A DNA stretch of 22,260 bases from Planctomycetota bacterium (GCA_022567855.1 JADFGE010000007.1:1-22260), one strand, 5' to 3'. Positions 6,727-15,304 are shown, counted from the stretch's first letter. Notes: a model not told the origin generated them from the letters alone. Program-made: numbers and translations.

Positions 6727-8391
6727 ATGGCACGGAAAAAACGCACGGATCGGGCGACCGAGGCCCCCGCCGGGCTTCGACGGGCAACCGAGCAGTATCT
6801 CAGCGAGGCCCAATCCATTTGCCAGGGTGGGGGGCAGCGGGGGGTTGAACGCCAGCACGACCTTGGCCGGCTCACCGCCCGGGAGCGGATCGACCGGCTG
6901 CTTGACCGCGGCGCCCCACGACTCGAATGCGGCCTCTTTGCCGCCTGGCAGATGTACCAGGACTACGGCGGCGCGCCCGCCGCCGGGCTCGTATCCACCA
7001 TCGGCCAGGTCGGCGGCAAGCGCTGCATGGTCATCGCCAATGACGCCACCGTCAAGGCCGGCGCCTTCTTTCCCATGACCTGCAAAAAATTCATCCGCGC
7101 ACAAATGATCGCCCAACGCGCTCGGCTTCCGCTGATATACCTCGTTGACTCCGCAGGCGTGTTTCTTCCGCTGCAGGAAGATGTGTTTCCCGATACCGAC
7201 GACTTCGGCCGAATCTTCCGCAACAACGCCGTGCTGTCGGCCGAGGGTATCACCCAAATTGCCGCGATCATGGGTAACTGCGTCGCAGGCGGTGGGTATC
7301 TTCCTGTGTTGTGCGATACCGTACTCATGACAGAGGGAAGCGGCTTGTATCTTGCGGGCCCGGCGCTGGTCAAGGCCGCCATCGGTCAAGATGCCGACAG
7401 CGAGGAGCTCGGTGGGGCGGACATGCACGCTGCGATCTCCGGCACGATCGATTTTCGTGAGCCGGATGACGAAGCGTGTATCGAGCGGCTACGGGCCGTT
7501 GTTCACGCCGATATGTCGGTTGCACCGGTTGCGGACCCGCCGTTCGAGCCAGTCGCGCCGAAGCGCAAGAGCGAGGAAGTCTACGACATCTTCAAAGATG
7601 ATCACGCTCAGCAGTACGACGTCGTCGAACTGCTCGAATGTGTCGTCGATGATGAGAGCTTCAACGAATACAAGGCCGAGTACGGCCGATCGATCGTGTG
7701 CGCCTATGCTCGCATCGGCGGCTGGCCTTGCGGCGTTGTCGCCAATCAGCGCAAGCTGACCCAGCGGAAGATGCCCGGCGGCAAGGCCGGGCCGTCCACG
7801 GCGGTCAATATGCCGGCCGTGATCTACACCGAATCGGCCGACAAAGCCGCGCGGTTCATCATGGACTGCAATCAGAAACGGATTCCGCTTGTCTTCGTGC
7901 ATGACACAACCGGGTTCATGGTCGGGCGCGATTCTGAACAAGCCGGCATCATTCGATCTGGTGCAAAGATGGTCAATGCGATGAGTAACTGCATCGTGCC
8001 GAAGATCGCGTTGATCATCGGCGGGAGTTACGGCGCGGGGAATTACGCGATGTGCGGCCGGGCGTTCGATCCACTGTTGACGTTCGCGTGGCCCGGGGCG
8101 AAGCTTGCCGTAATGGGCGCGGCCCAGTCCGCCAACACGCTGTTGCAAATCGACCTTGCCTCGCGCAAACGCCGTGGCGAGGAAGTAGACGAGAAGAGGC
8201 GAAAGGAAATGCTCGCGACGATAACGGCCTTATACGAGCAGCAACAGGACATCCGCTACGGCGCTGCCCGCGGTTGGGTCGATCGCATCATCGAGCCCCA
8301 CCTTACCCGCGACGAACTGATCTTCGTCCTCCAACTCGCATCAACCTGCCCCATCGAACGCGAATTCAAGACCGGCGTTTTGCAGACGTAA
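6727..8391 (+). CDS. Acyl-CoA carboxylase carboxyltransferase (beta) subunit, MCC/PCC type
   Basis: A 554-aa member of the crotonase-fold carboxyltransferase family, which moves CO2 from carboxybiotin to an acyl-CoA. The order of motifs follows methylcrotonyl-CoA carboxylase beta: GRLTARERIDRLLD near residue 50, a VDSAGVFLPLQEDVFPDTDDFGR stretch (about 138-160), AIMGNCVAGGGYLPVL (180-195, N-lobe oxyanion loop), a LGGADMH element, and IIGGSYGAGNYAMCGRAF (430-447, C-lobe oxyanion loop). The length fits MCC-beta or PCC-beta. Substrate (3-methylcrotonyl-, propionyl- or geranyl-CoA) is unresolved, with overall pattern closest to MCC. The biotin carboxylase/BCCP subunit is not adjacent. It diverges from pilT across 215 bp; GGGAG precedes the ATG. 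Confidence 0.88.
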   Translation: MARKKRTDRATEAPAGLRRATEQYLSEAQSICQGGGQRGVERQHDLGRLTARERIDRLLDRGAPRLECGLFAAWQMYQDYGGAPAAGLVSTIGQVGGKRCMVIANDATVKAGAFFPMTCKKFIRAQMIAQRARLPLIYLVDSAGVFLPLQEDVFPDTDDFGRIFRNNAVLSAEGITQIAAIMGNCVAGGGYLPVLCDTVLMTEGSGLYLAGPALVKAAIGQDADSEELGGADMHAAISGTIDFREPDDEACIERLRAVVHADMSVAPVADPPFEPVAPKRKSEEVYDIFKDDHAQQYDVVELLECVVDDESFNEYKAEYGRSIVCAYARIGGWPCGVVANQRKLTQRKMPGGKAGPSTAVNMPAVIYTESADKAARFIMDCNQKRIPLVFVHDTTGFMVGRDSEQAGIIRSGAKMVNAMSNCIVPKIALIIGGSYGAGNYAMCGRAFDPLLTFAWPGAKLAVMGAAQSANTLLQIDLASRKRRGEEVDEKRRKEMLATITALYEQQQDIRYGAARGWVDRIIEPHLTRDELIFVLQLASTCPIEREFKTGVLQT

Positions 8392-8424
8392 TTCATTGAA
8401 CCTACCGGTGGCGCCGGGCGACTC

Positions 8425-8430
8425 TAGGAT
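8425..8430 (+). promoter_or_regulatory. Candidate -10 element of a leaderless sigma-factor transcript
   Basis: TAGGAT ends 7 nt before the ATG at 8438, so transcription would start at or next to the start codon. No convincing -35 is visible. AGGA here could instead serve as a Shine-Dalgarno for the same ATG. Confidence 0.35.
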
Positions 8431-8437
8431 GGGTGTG

Positions 8438-9019
8438 ATGATGACACGGTCCCTTGAATCCATCCATGACGAACTGCTCGTTCTGCGCTGCCAGAGCGGC
8501 GAAACCGAAGCGCTGGAGGAGCTGATCGGAACTTGGCAGCCGCGGCTCTGGCGCCACGCTCGGCGTTTGACCGGGCGGCGCGACGCGGCGTCGGATGTGC
8601 TCCAAGAAACCCTGCTGGCCATTGTGCGCAGCCTACATCGTCTCGACGACCCGGCACTGTTCCGCACCTGGGCCTATCGCATCGCAACCAACAAATCCGC
8701 CGACTGGACGCGCAAACAGCAGCGCGATCGCAAGCTTGCCCAAGCGGTCGCCAATAACGGCGATCCTCGATCCTTGCGCATCCAAGAACAGCGAGATTTT
8801 GATTCAACAAATGAACCCAACGACGACGTGAAGCGACTCCATAGTGCCATGCGAGAATTATCCGGCGACCGACAAGCGATCCTGGCCATGCATTACTTAG
8901 AAGGCATGGGTATGGCTGAGATTTCCGTCGCGCTTGATATACCCGCAGGCACGGTGAAGTCCCGTTTGTATCACGCGCGTCAACAGCTCAAGGAGCTGTT
9001 AGAAAGGAAAGAATCATGA
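8438..9019 (+). CDS. RNA polymerase sigma factor, ECF (sigma-70 family)
   Basis: A protein of 193 aa with two sigma domains. Region 2 (LWRHARRLTGRRDAASDVLQ through FRTWAYRIATNKSADWTRK) binds the -10 element and core polymerase. Region 4 (MRELSGDRQAILAMHYLEGM, AEISVALDIPAGTVKSRLYHA) is a helix-turn-helix for the -35. Region 3 is absent, as in ECF sigmas. It probably directs transcription of a small regulon and commonly itself. Several in-frame starts exist (8396, 8429, 8438, 8441); 8438 is chosen from the spacing to TAGGA/TAGGAT. Its TGA overlaps the ATG of the next gene (ATGA), so the two are translationally coupled and the partner is a candidate regulator of this sigma. Confidence 0.88.
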   Translation: MMTRSLESIHDELLVLRCQSGETEALEELIGTWQPRLWRHARRLTGRRDAASDVLQETLLAIVRSLHRLDDPALFRTWAYRIATNKSADWTRKQQRDRKLAQAVANNGDPRSLRIQEQRDFDSTNEPNDDVKRLHSAMRELSGDRQAILAMHYLEGMGMAEISVALDIPAGTVKSRLYHARQQLKELLERKES

Positions 9020-9393
9020 GTAACATCGACGCGAAAATTAAACGAGCGTTGGAAGCGACCGATACCGATCTCGCCGACGAGTTTGACGGCGATCAGTCCA
9101 TGACGGAAATGGTCTTTGATGTCTTCCGCGGCACACAGAAGTGGCTGACGTTCCTTGCGATCTTCTGGGGTCTTGTGTTCATGGCTGCAAGCGTCTACGG
9201 CATCATTCAGCTGTTCAAGGCGCAAGAGACGCGCGAATACATCCTATGGGGTCTCGGCGTCATGTTCTGCTTCAGTGCGGTCTCGCTGATGAAGATCTGG
9301 TTCTGGATGCAAATGAACCGCAACTCGATCCTGCGCGAAATCAAACGGGTTGAACTGCAAGTCGCTCGATTGGCAGCGAAACTTCAAGGATAG
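9016..9393 (+). CDS. Small membrane protein coupled to the ECF sigma factor
   Basis: A 125-aa protein with a charged N-terminal stretch (about 1-40), two hydrophobic helices (WLTFLAIFWGLVFMAASVYG, about 43-62, and ILWGLGVMFCFSAVSLMKIW, about 76-95), and a C-terminal amphipathic helix that could form a coiled coil (REIKRVELQVARLAAKL). Its start codon overlaps the sigma stop by 4 nt. It resembles small proteins found next to ECF sigmas in Planctomycetes (I believe the DUF6768 group, from memory). It lacks the HxxxCxxC zinc anti-sigma motif, so an anti-sigma role is only inferred from position. Confidence 0.75.
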   Translation: MSNIDAKIKRALEATDTDLADEFDGDQSMTEMVFDVFRGTQKWLTFLAIFWGLVFMAASVYGIIQLFKAQETREYILWGLGVMFCFSAVSLMKIWFWMQMNRNSILREIKRVELQVARLAAKLQG

Positions 9394-9440
9394 ATCGCGA
9401 CATTGCAACCGACCAATTCGCGGGGCATGAGCTGACGTGC

Positions 9441-9446
9441 TATGGT
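9441..9446 (+). promoter_or_regulatory. Candidate extended -10 for the SDR gene
   Basis: TATGGT, preceded by TGC (an extended -10 TGn), ends 7 nt before the ATG at 9454. It predicts a leaderless or nearly leaderless mRNA. Confidence 0.4.
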
Positions 9447-9453
9447 CCGGTTC

Positions 9454-10281
9454 ATGGGCCGCGTTCTCACCGATCAAGTCATCATCATCACCGGCGCCAG
9501 TTCCGGTATCGGCGCTGCGACTGCGATCCAGTGCGCCAAGGCCGGGATGGATGTCGTGCTCAACGCCCGCCGTGCTGATCGCCTGGAGCAGGTAGCGGCG
9601 CAGATTTGTGAGTTGGGTCGGCACGCGAAGATCGTTGTCGGCAGTGTGACCGACGAGGGGATGACCGAGCAGATGCTTGATGTCGCACAGGACGCCTTCG
9701 GTCGGTTCGACGTCGTCTTTGCCAACGCCGGGTACGGCTTCGAGCGCTCGGTCGTACAGATGGACGATCAGGAGTTGCGGCAGATATTCGATGTAAATTT
9801 TTTCGCATCGTTTGATCTGATTCGCGAAGCCGCCAAGCGGCTGATCAGCGACGAACGGCCCGGGCATCTGCTGATGTGCTCGAGTTGCTTGGCGAAATTT
9901 ACCCTTCCATTCTTTTCAGCATACTCCGCCACAAAGGCGGCGCAGAACCACTTCTGCCGGGCGATGCGATTGGAATTGGCGCGGTACAACATCGAAGTGT
10001 CGAGCGTTCATCCGATCACAACCACGACCGAGTTCTTTGAGGTCTCCAACCAACTCAGCGGTAAGGCGGATAAGACGTCCACCGTTCCGGATCACGCGTC
10101 GAAGATGTTCGTGCAAACGCCGGAAAGGGTCGCGCGAGCGATTGTTCGCTGCCTTGGTAAGCCGCGACCGGAGGTTTGGACGAGCCACATTGTGCGCAGT
10201 GTGGCCGGCGTCATGACCGCCTTTCCTTGGTTCTTTGATCTGGTGGTTCGCAAGCAGGCGAAGGGTCGGCGAGACCTTTAG
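9454..10281 (+). CDS. Short-chain dehydrogenase/reductase (classical SDR)
   Basis: A 275-aa NAD(P)-dependent oxidoreductase with a Rossmann fold. Seen: cofactor loop TGASSGIG (13-20), an Arg-rich segment after beta-2 (LNARRADRLEQ) suggesting NADP(H) preference, the ANAGYG motif, catalytic Ser144 in the CSSC segment, and YSATK with Tyr157 and Lys161. The C-terminus has a hydrophobic segment (VRSVAGVMTAFPWFFDLVV), which may associate with membrane. The length is normal for the broad family. I choose the second ATG because a -10-like element sits just upstream of it; the first ATG at 9442 would add four residues. It ends 6 nt from the convergent TPR gene. The substrate is unknown. Confidence 0.85.
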   Translation: MGRVLTDQVIIITGASSGIGAATAIQCAKAGMDVVLNARRADRLEQVAAQICELGRHAKIVVGSVTDEGMTEQMLDVAQDAFGRFDVVFANAGYGFERSVVQMDDQELRQIFDVNFFASFDLIREAAKRLISDERPGHLLMCSSCLAKFTLPFFSAYSATKAAQNHFCRAMRLELARYNIEVSSVHPITTTTEFFEVSNQLSGKADKTSTVPDHASKMFVQTPERVARAIVRCLGKPRPEVWTSHIVRSVAGVMTAFPWFFDLVVRKQAKGRRDL

Positions 10282-10287
10282 GCTATG

Positions 10288-13032
10288 TCAGTTGGAGCGC
10301 TGAGCGATCAGTCGATCGATCGCTTCAAGGCGCTGGCGATGGCGGGGCTGGTCCGGTTCGATGAGCGTCAACGCCAGGATGTGCTGCCGCGCTGCCTCAA
10401 GTCGGTCGGCCTCGACTGCAATAGCAGCCGCCAGCTCACGGTTGTCGGGATCGTACGGATTGATTTGCAACGCCCGCGTCGCTTTCTCCAGCGCCTTCTC
10501 AAGCGCACCGGATTGGCGGTAAAGCCGGGCCAGGTTCACCGCATACACGGGCGTTTTTTCTTCTCGGCGATCGATCTCCTGGAGGTGGGCGACCGCCGCT
10601 TGGGGCCTATCGCTGTGCAGATAGATGTCGGTCAGCCGCTTGTGAGGGAACAGATCGACCGGTCGCGCTAGGGCATACTGCTTCAACAACGGGATCAATG
10701 ACTCGTCTCGAGGGCCGACTTCTTTGATACGACGGCGCAGGCGCAGCTCCAACAAGTCGGGGTGATCCGGGTATTGCACAAGCCAATCGCAAAGCGTTTC
10801 GTCGCCAATCTCGACCGGTGGGCGGATCAGGTCCGGCCAGCGATCGGCGGTGAAGGGGCGCGATCGGGCCTTGGCCGGTTGGCCGACACGCTGGACCATC
10901 ACCTGTGCGATTGCGTCGAGGCGAGCCTGCTTCGACGCGATCAATGCCGCGGCAAGCTCGGGGTCGGCCATCCGCAACTGATCCTTGAGTTCTTGAAGCG
11001 GGGGTTGAGGCGCCAGACCCCATTGTGTGATCTGCGCACCGGCCCAGTCGAGGAATTCGCGGAAGAACTGCTCGCGTTCCACCCCCAATGCCCGAGGCAT
11101 GGCCTCACGTTCGCGCACGCCTTCGAAATAAAGCCCGAGCAGTCGTACCAGGGCCGAGTCTCCGTAGCGCTGGTTCATGTACTGGACCATCCAGTGGCCC
11201 TGCGCGTACGCCAGCGCGCGGTCGCTGGGGCGCCTCGGCCGCACGAACGCCCACTTGATGTCCTGCAGATCGAACAGTTCGTCGTTGCGATACGCATTGG
11301 CCAGGAGGCGGGACGTTTCATAATCGCGCGGCGCGCGCTCCATGCTGACGGCCGCGGCTTCCGTGAGCCAATGCGGGATGCGGTTTTGCGTCTGACTGAG
11401 CGTGATGGTGTGGGTGTATTCGTGGCCGATGACGCGCACCCAATCGAAGGGGCCTTGGTGTTGTGAAGGCGGACCTTCGCGCGGCACCTCAACTGCGATC
11501 ACAGGCCCCGTACAGGCCGCGATGGTGTGGATCCACGGCATCCCGGTGATGCGCACCGAGAACCGCTCGTGATCGGGCATCAGCTCGATGATCGTTTTTC
11601 GATCCGGCTCATGCCCGAATCGAGCTGAGACCTGCTCGTGAATGCGCTCCAACGGATCGAGCATCATGTCCACCATGACCTGATCGATGCCCGGCTTGAA
11701 ACGGATGATGAAGTGCTCGGATTCCACGCGGCTGTACCCGGCCAATTCCTCAAGAAGGAAGTAGCTATTGGCGGCGCGTTTGTTGAAGGGATCGAGCGCG
11801 ACCACGGCCTGCAGGGCGTCGAGGGCGTTGGCATCGCGCCCGGACTGCAGCTCCATAAGTCCCAGCTCGATCTGCGGGGCCGGCCACGCGGGCTGACGCC
11901 GAATCGCCTCTTCCAGCATCTCGGCCGACGCCTCATATTGCCGATTCAGCGACAGGTGTCGCCCGACCACGTAGTACGGCACGGCGCTTCCCGGTGAGAG
12001 GTCTTCGTACCGCTTGATGGCAGCGCGCAGTGCGTCGTCGTCATACCGCAGCGCTTCGGCGGCGGCGATCAGCGCCTGAGCTGGGCGAAGCTTGGGCAGG
12101 CGATGAATCATCGGCTTCAGCAGCTCCATTGCGCCGTCCGGATCGTCCTGAACGAGCCTCGCCTCGGCCAACAGCAGTTGGGCCAAGGGGTGGGTTGGAT
12201 TGAGTTTGTCCAGCCGGTGGACAACCAGGTCGACCGAATCGAAGTCAAATCGACTCAAGGCGACTTGGCCTAGGGTGAACCACGCATCGGCGCAGCGAGG
12301 GTTGAGCGCGAGTGTCTCGTGCAGCGCCTCGATCGCTTCCTTCTCGGCGTCCTTATCGAGCAACAGGCGGGCCTCGGCGAGTTTGGCCGGCCAGTAGAGG
12401 CGGTCGAGCTGCTGGTGCGCCCGGCCCAGAAGTGTCATCATCGTTTGGTAGTCACGGCCGGGTTGACCCTGGAGGCGAGCGCGCACCACCAGAGCTCGGA
12501 CACCTTCGGTCAGCTCGGCCGGGTCGTCCGTGGTCTGGCGCAACAGGCGCTTCACCGGTGCGTCAACGGCCGCTTCGGCGGACTTGTGATCGCCCAATGA
12601 TTCGTAGGCCTCGGCGAGGATGCGAGCAGCACGGTTGGAGTTGACGCCGTCGAGCAGCGCGATGGCTTGGCGCAGCTCGCCCTGGTGCAGCCTGGCCTCG
12701 GCCCGCAGCTCAGCGGCGACGGATTCATCCTGCAAGGCCGGGTCGGCAAAATCCCATGCGTTGAGGGCGACGGCGGCCCGAGCCTGGGGTGAAAGGAGAT
12801 CGCGCTGGTCCCAGACGCCGTGGAACAGCCGCAGCGCGCTGCGCTCTTGGTCGGTAGCCCAGGGCGCGTCGATGGCGGCTTGGGCTGACTCGTGCAATTG
12901 AAGGGCCGCGGGAACCAGTGGCTGGCGGTCTTGCGCTGACGACAGTCCAACGGGCATCAGCACCGTCGCCACCACGAGAAGGCGCTCAAAACAGGGTCGA
13001 TTGCTCGAGTATCGCCTGGTGAAGCTGGACAT
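10288..13032 (-). CDS. Exported TPR protein with HExxH peptidase MA-like domain
   Basis: A large 914-aa protein. An N-terminal signal peptide (ERLLVVATVLMPVGLSSAQ, about 17-35) predicts export. Helical TPR-type repeats follow over about 40-450 (for example RAARILAEAYESLGDHKSAE, split here only to illustrate). A gluzincin-like domain carries HEYTH (537-541) and a downstream glutamate, Glu558 in LTEAAA, the spacing of MA-clan zinc peptidases. More TPRs occur near the C-terminus (about 790-890). The pattern resembles TPR/peptidase-MA proteins of Planctomycetes of unknown substrate. The ATG at 13032 is selected because AGGAG lies 7 nt upstream; a TTG two codons earlier is less likely. The gene is monocistronic, convergent with the SDR gene and divergent from the dioxygenase gene. 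Confidence 0.8.
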   Translation of the reverse strand: MSSFTRRYSSNRPCFERLLVVATVLMPVGLSSAQDRQPLVPAALQLHESAQAAIDAPWATDQERSALRLFHGVWDQRDLLSPQARAAVALNAWDFADPALQDESVAAELRAEARLHQGELRQAIALLDGVNSNRAARILAEAYESLGDHKSAEAAVDAPVKRLLRQTTDDPAELTEGVRALVVRARLQGQPGRDYQTMMTLLGRAHQQLDRLYWPAKLAEARLLLDKDAEKEAIEALHETLALNPRCADAWFTLGQVALSRFDFDSVDLVVHRLDKLNPTHPLAQLLLAEARLVQDDPDGAMELLKPMIHRLPKLRPAQALIAAAEALRYDDDALRAAIKRYEDLSPGSAVPYYVVGRHLSLNRQYEASAEMLEEAIRRQPAWPAPQIELGLMELQSGRDANALDALQAVVALDPFNKRAANSYFLLEELAGYSRVESEHFIIRFKPGIDQVMVDMMLDPLERIHEQVSARFGHEPDRKTIIELMPDHERFSVRITGMPWIHTIAACTGPVIAVEVPREGPPSQHQGPFDWVRVIGHEYTHTITLSQTQNRIPHWLTEAAAVSMERAPRDYETSRLLANAYRNDELFDLQDIKWAFVRPRRPSDRALAYAQGHWMVQYMNQRYGDSALVRLLGLYFEGVREREAMPRALGVEREQFFREFLDWAGAQITQWGLAPQPPLQELKDQLRMADPELAAALIASKQARLDAIAQVMVQRVGQPAKARSRPFTADRWPDLIRPPVEIGDETLCDWLVQYPDHPDLLELRLRRRIKEVGPRDESLIPLLKQYALARPVDLFPHKRLTDIYLHSDRPQAAVAHLQEIDRREEKTPVYAVNLARLYRQSGALEKALEKATRALQINPYDPDNRELAAAIAVEADRLEAARQHILALTLIEPDQPRHRQRLEAIDRLIAQRSN

Positions 13033-13212
13033 GAGCAACTCCTGCCGATGCGTGTCTGCTGGGCACGTTCATGGGGCAGACAAGTCGTTCTTCGGCTGGC
13101 CTACGACTGTAGGCTCAGGTTTTTGCGCTCGCTTGGGGGACGATTACCCGGTATATTTGGGTGGAGCCAGGATCGTTCGTCCGATCGGGCTACCTGTACC
13201 CGGAGCGACGCT

Positions 13213-13800
13213 ATGAATCCGTCACCCATGCCCCAATCGGTGGAGGCGACCTTCCCCAAACTCCAACCCCTGCTGGAGTACCTTGATTCGCTCGGTCAAC
13301 GAGCGGATTTGGACACGCTGCGACGGGTGCTGGAGGAGCTTGACCTCACGCGAGACGATCTCGCCGCGGCCTGCGCCTTTGACGACGACGGGTATCGACG
13401 GAATATGATCAGGCAGACTAAGTGGTACGAGGCGGTCTGTATCTGCTGGAAGAGCGGTCAGCGGACGCCGATTCACGATCATAAAGGCGCGAGCTGCGCG
13501 TTTCGTGTGATCGACGGGATTGCGACGGAGACGAGGTTCGAGCGCTCGCCTTCGGGGCTGGTCTATCCAACGAGCACCGAGCATCAGGAACCAGGGTACG
13601 TGTGCGCCTCAAGTGAGGCTGACATCCACCAAGTCGCCAACATCCAGGGCAACGGCGCCGAACTGATCAACTTGCACATCTACTCCCCGCCGCTGCGCAA
13701 CTTCAACGTGTATAGCCTAGACACGCGGACGGCTGACGACCCCAAGGCCATGCGCCCCAATGATCTGAAGTTCGCGCCGGTCGGCGCGGCCTGCCCTTAG
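13213..13800 (+). CDS. Cysteine dioxygenase (CDO type I, cupin)
   Basis: A 195-aa cupin-fold non-haem iron enzyme that oxidises L-cysteine to cysteine sulfinate. Iron ligands by alignment are His88 and His90 (HDHKGASCAF) and His139 (DIHQVAN). Cys95 lies five residues after the second histidine, and Tyr157 is in LHIYSPPL: these match Cys93 and Tyr157 of mammalian CDO, which form a thioether cofactor. Arg63 in YRRNM matches the substrate-carboxylate arginine (Arg60). The ORF is open further upstream, but homology starts near the chosen ATG, preceded by a weak GGAG. Related thiol dioxygenases (3-mercaptopropionate) usually lack this arginine pattern, so cysteine is the likeliest substrate. Confidence 0.88.
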   Translation: MNPSPMPQSVEATFPKLQPLLEYLDSLGQRADLDTLRRVLEELDLTRDDLAAACAFDDDGYRRNMIRQTKWYEAVCICWKSGQRTPIHDHKGASCAFRVIDGIATETRFERSPSGLVYPTSTEHQEPGYVCASSEADIHQVANIQGNGAELINLHIYSPPLRNFNVYSLDTRTADDPKAMRPNDLKFAPVGAACP

Positions 13801-13822
13801 AAACCTTCGGCCGGCGCGTGTC

Positions 13823-14689
13823 CTACTGCCCCTCCCAGGGGCGGATGTCGATATCCCACTCGCGCTTGTCCGGCTCCTCGATACTCAACATCGCCTCATC
13901 GACGCCTTCGTTGCGCTTCAGATTTGTAAGCAGCACCATCTTGCGATTACGGCTGTTGGGATCGTCCGGATCGATCGCATCGGCGGCGACCGCGTTGATA
14001 CCGATCGGAAGCATCGTCTTGCGGTCGTAGAAAAGTTCGACGCGCTGGAACGTTTCGGCCTCGGGCGTATTCGGCTTCGGGAACAGCACCATTCCTTGTA
14101 CGTCTCGATCGGTCAGCATCTTGGCAAGGAACGGATCGCTGGGCGCATCGAGCAACTTCACGTCAAAGCGAGCCAGCACTTCGTTTTTGGGTTGCCCGAT
14201 GGGAAGTGGAAACGGCCCCTCGCCGAGCTTCAGCGGATCGAAGGTCTTGCCGGGGGCGACGATTTGTCGCTTGATGAACTGCTTGCGCTCGTGGTCGATC
14301 TCCACGAGCCAGCCGTCGGCGAAGATGTAATGCTTCGCTTCCTTTTCTCGCCGATTGCCGAAGATGAACGTGTCGAAGAGGATCGCGAAACGCTTTGAAC
14401 CGTCATCAGGGTCAACCTGATAGATCAGCTCGCCGCTACGGATCTGTTTTTCCTCCGTGACCGCATCCCAAATGTCGTAGCGGATATTCGCCTGAAAATC
14501 GCGAAGGTCGGCCGAGCTGCGCTCAAGCCGATCCAAAAGATCCTCGACCGGGTCCGGCTCCGCTTCGGGCTGCGGCTGTGTGGTCGGCGGCTCGTGCGGC
14601 AATGATGCGCCGATGTTTTGGGAACAACTGACCGCACTTAGGATCAGTTGAACAACAAGGAGCTTCATGCCGAGCAGGATCGTTGCCAT
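13823..14689 (-). CDS. Lipoprotein, LolA-like fold suspected
   Basis: A 288-aa protein with a lipoprotein-type signal: a short hydrophobic stretch ending LSAVSC, where Cys22 would be lipidated (the -3 Ala is not ideal). A Pro/Glu-rich linker follows (about 30-45), then a domain beginning DLLDRLERSSADLRDFQANI, containing alternating strands (LIYQVDPDDGSKRFAILFD, KHYIFADGWLVEID) as in LolA/outer-membrane lipoprotein-sorting-like proteins. This assignment is by pattern only. I chose the ATG at 14689 because GAGGA is correctly spaced; internal Met8 lacks any ribosome site. The HD-domain gene lies 90 bp upstream on the same strand and may be cotranscribed. Its cargo, if any, is unknown. Confidence 0.7.
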   Translation of the reverse strand: MATILLGMKLLVVQLILSAVSCSQNIGASLPHEPPTTQPQPEAEPDPVEDLLDRLERSSADLRDFQANIRYDIWDAVTEEKQIRSGELIYQVDPDDGSKRFAILFDTFIFGNRREKEAKHYIFADGWLVEIDHERKQFIKRQIVAPGKTFDPLKLGEGPFPLPIGQPKNEVLARFDVKLLDAPSDPFLAKMLTDRDVQGMVLFPKPNTPEAETFQRVELFYDRKTMLPIGINAVAADAIDPDDPNSRNRKMVLLTNLKRNEGVDEAMLSIEEPDKREWDIDIRPWEGQ

Positions 14690-14779
14690 ACGCTTCCTCG
14701 CCGGTAGGGGGCCTCGCTCAAGACACACCGTCAGTTCGTTGCTTCCATTGAATGAATCGGCCTTTAGGCCTGGGGCGCC

Positions 14780-15298
14780 CTATTTCTTCGCTCCGACGGC
14801 GCTGATGAGTTCGTTTACGATCTGGCAGGCCTTGGCGAGCCTTTCATCACCGTCCGCAAGTTGCAGCGCTCGCTGTGCTTTGCCGACCAGTTTCGTCCGC
14901 ACCGCCTCCGTCTCCGCGTCACTTAGATTGTCGTAGACATCAGCGAGCTTGATCAGTCTCGCCCCCCACGGGCCGTCAGCGAGTTGGGCGTCGTAGGCGG
15001 GCTCGCGCTCGGATTCGACCAAGCGCATGTCCTTTGTCATGGCGGCGACAAGGTCAGCGACCTCGGGGCCGAAGCGCTTGAGCAAGTCGTCGTAGTCGGT
15101 ATCGGTATCTTCGATCACATCGTGCAGCAGTGCGGCAGCTAACACCTTGTCATCAGTGTAGCCGAACTTCAGGGCGACCGTCATCGCCACACGCACACAA
15201 TGGCTGTAGTACGGCGTTCGGCCGTCCCTGCGCATTTGATGCCGATGCGCGCGGGCGGCGAAGGCGGAGGCTTGCTGCCAAAGAGCGGTGTCGAGCAT
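14780..15298 (-). CDS. Stand-alone HD hydrolase, RelA/SpoT hydrolase-like
   Basis: A 172-aa protein formed only by an HD domain. Metal and catalytic residues in order: His33 (YYSHCVRVA), His59-Asp60 (LLHDVIEDT), Glu63-Asp64 in the same motif, and Asp120 (KLADVYDNL). The HDxxED pattern is that of the (p)ppGpp 3'-pyrophosphohydrolase domain of SpoT and of the small MESH1-type enzymes, whose size it matches. There is no synthetase, TGS or ACT domain. It probably removes a 3'-pyrophosphate from an alarmone or a related nucleotide, but that is inferred. The upstream open frame is not homologous; the ATG at 15298 is preceded by a -10-like TACGAT (15305-15310), suggesting a leaderless mRNA. Confidence 0.82.
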   Translation of the reverse strand: MLDTALWQQASAFAARAHRHQMRRDGRTPYYSHCVRVAMTVALKFGYTDDKVLAAALLHDVIEDTDTDYDDLLKRFGPEVADLVAAMTKDMRLVESEREPAYDAQLADGPWGARLIKLADVYDNLSDAETEAVRTKLVGKAQRALQLADGDERLAKACQIVNELISAVGAKK

Positions 15299-15304
15299 GG
15301 GACC

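Noticed and set aside
10300..10325. GATC-rich near-palindrome
   Set aside because: It lies in the coding 3' end of the TPR gene and is explained by its codons; there is no sign of an origin or operator.
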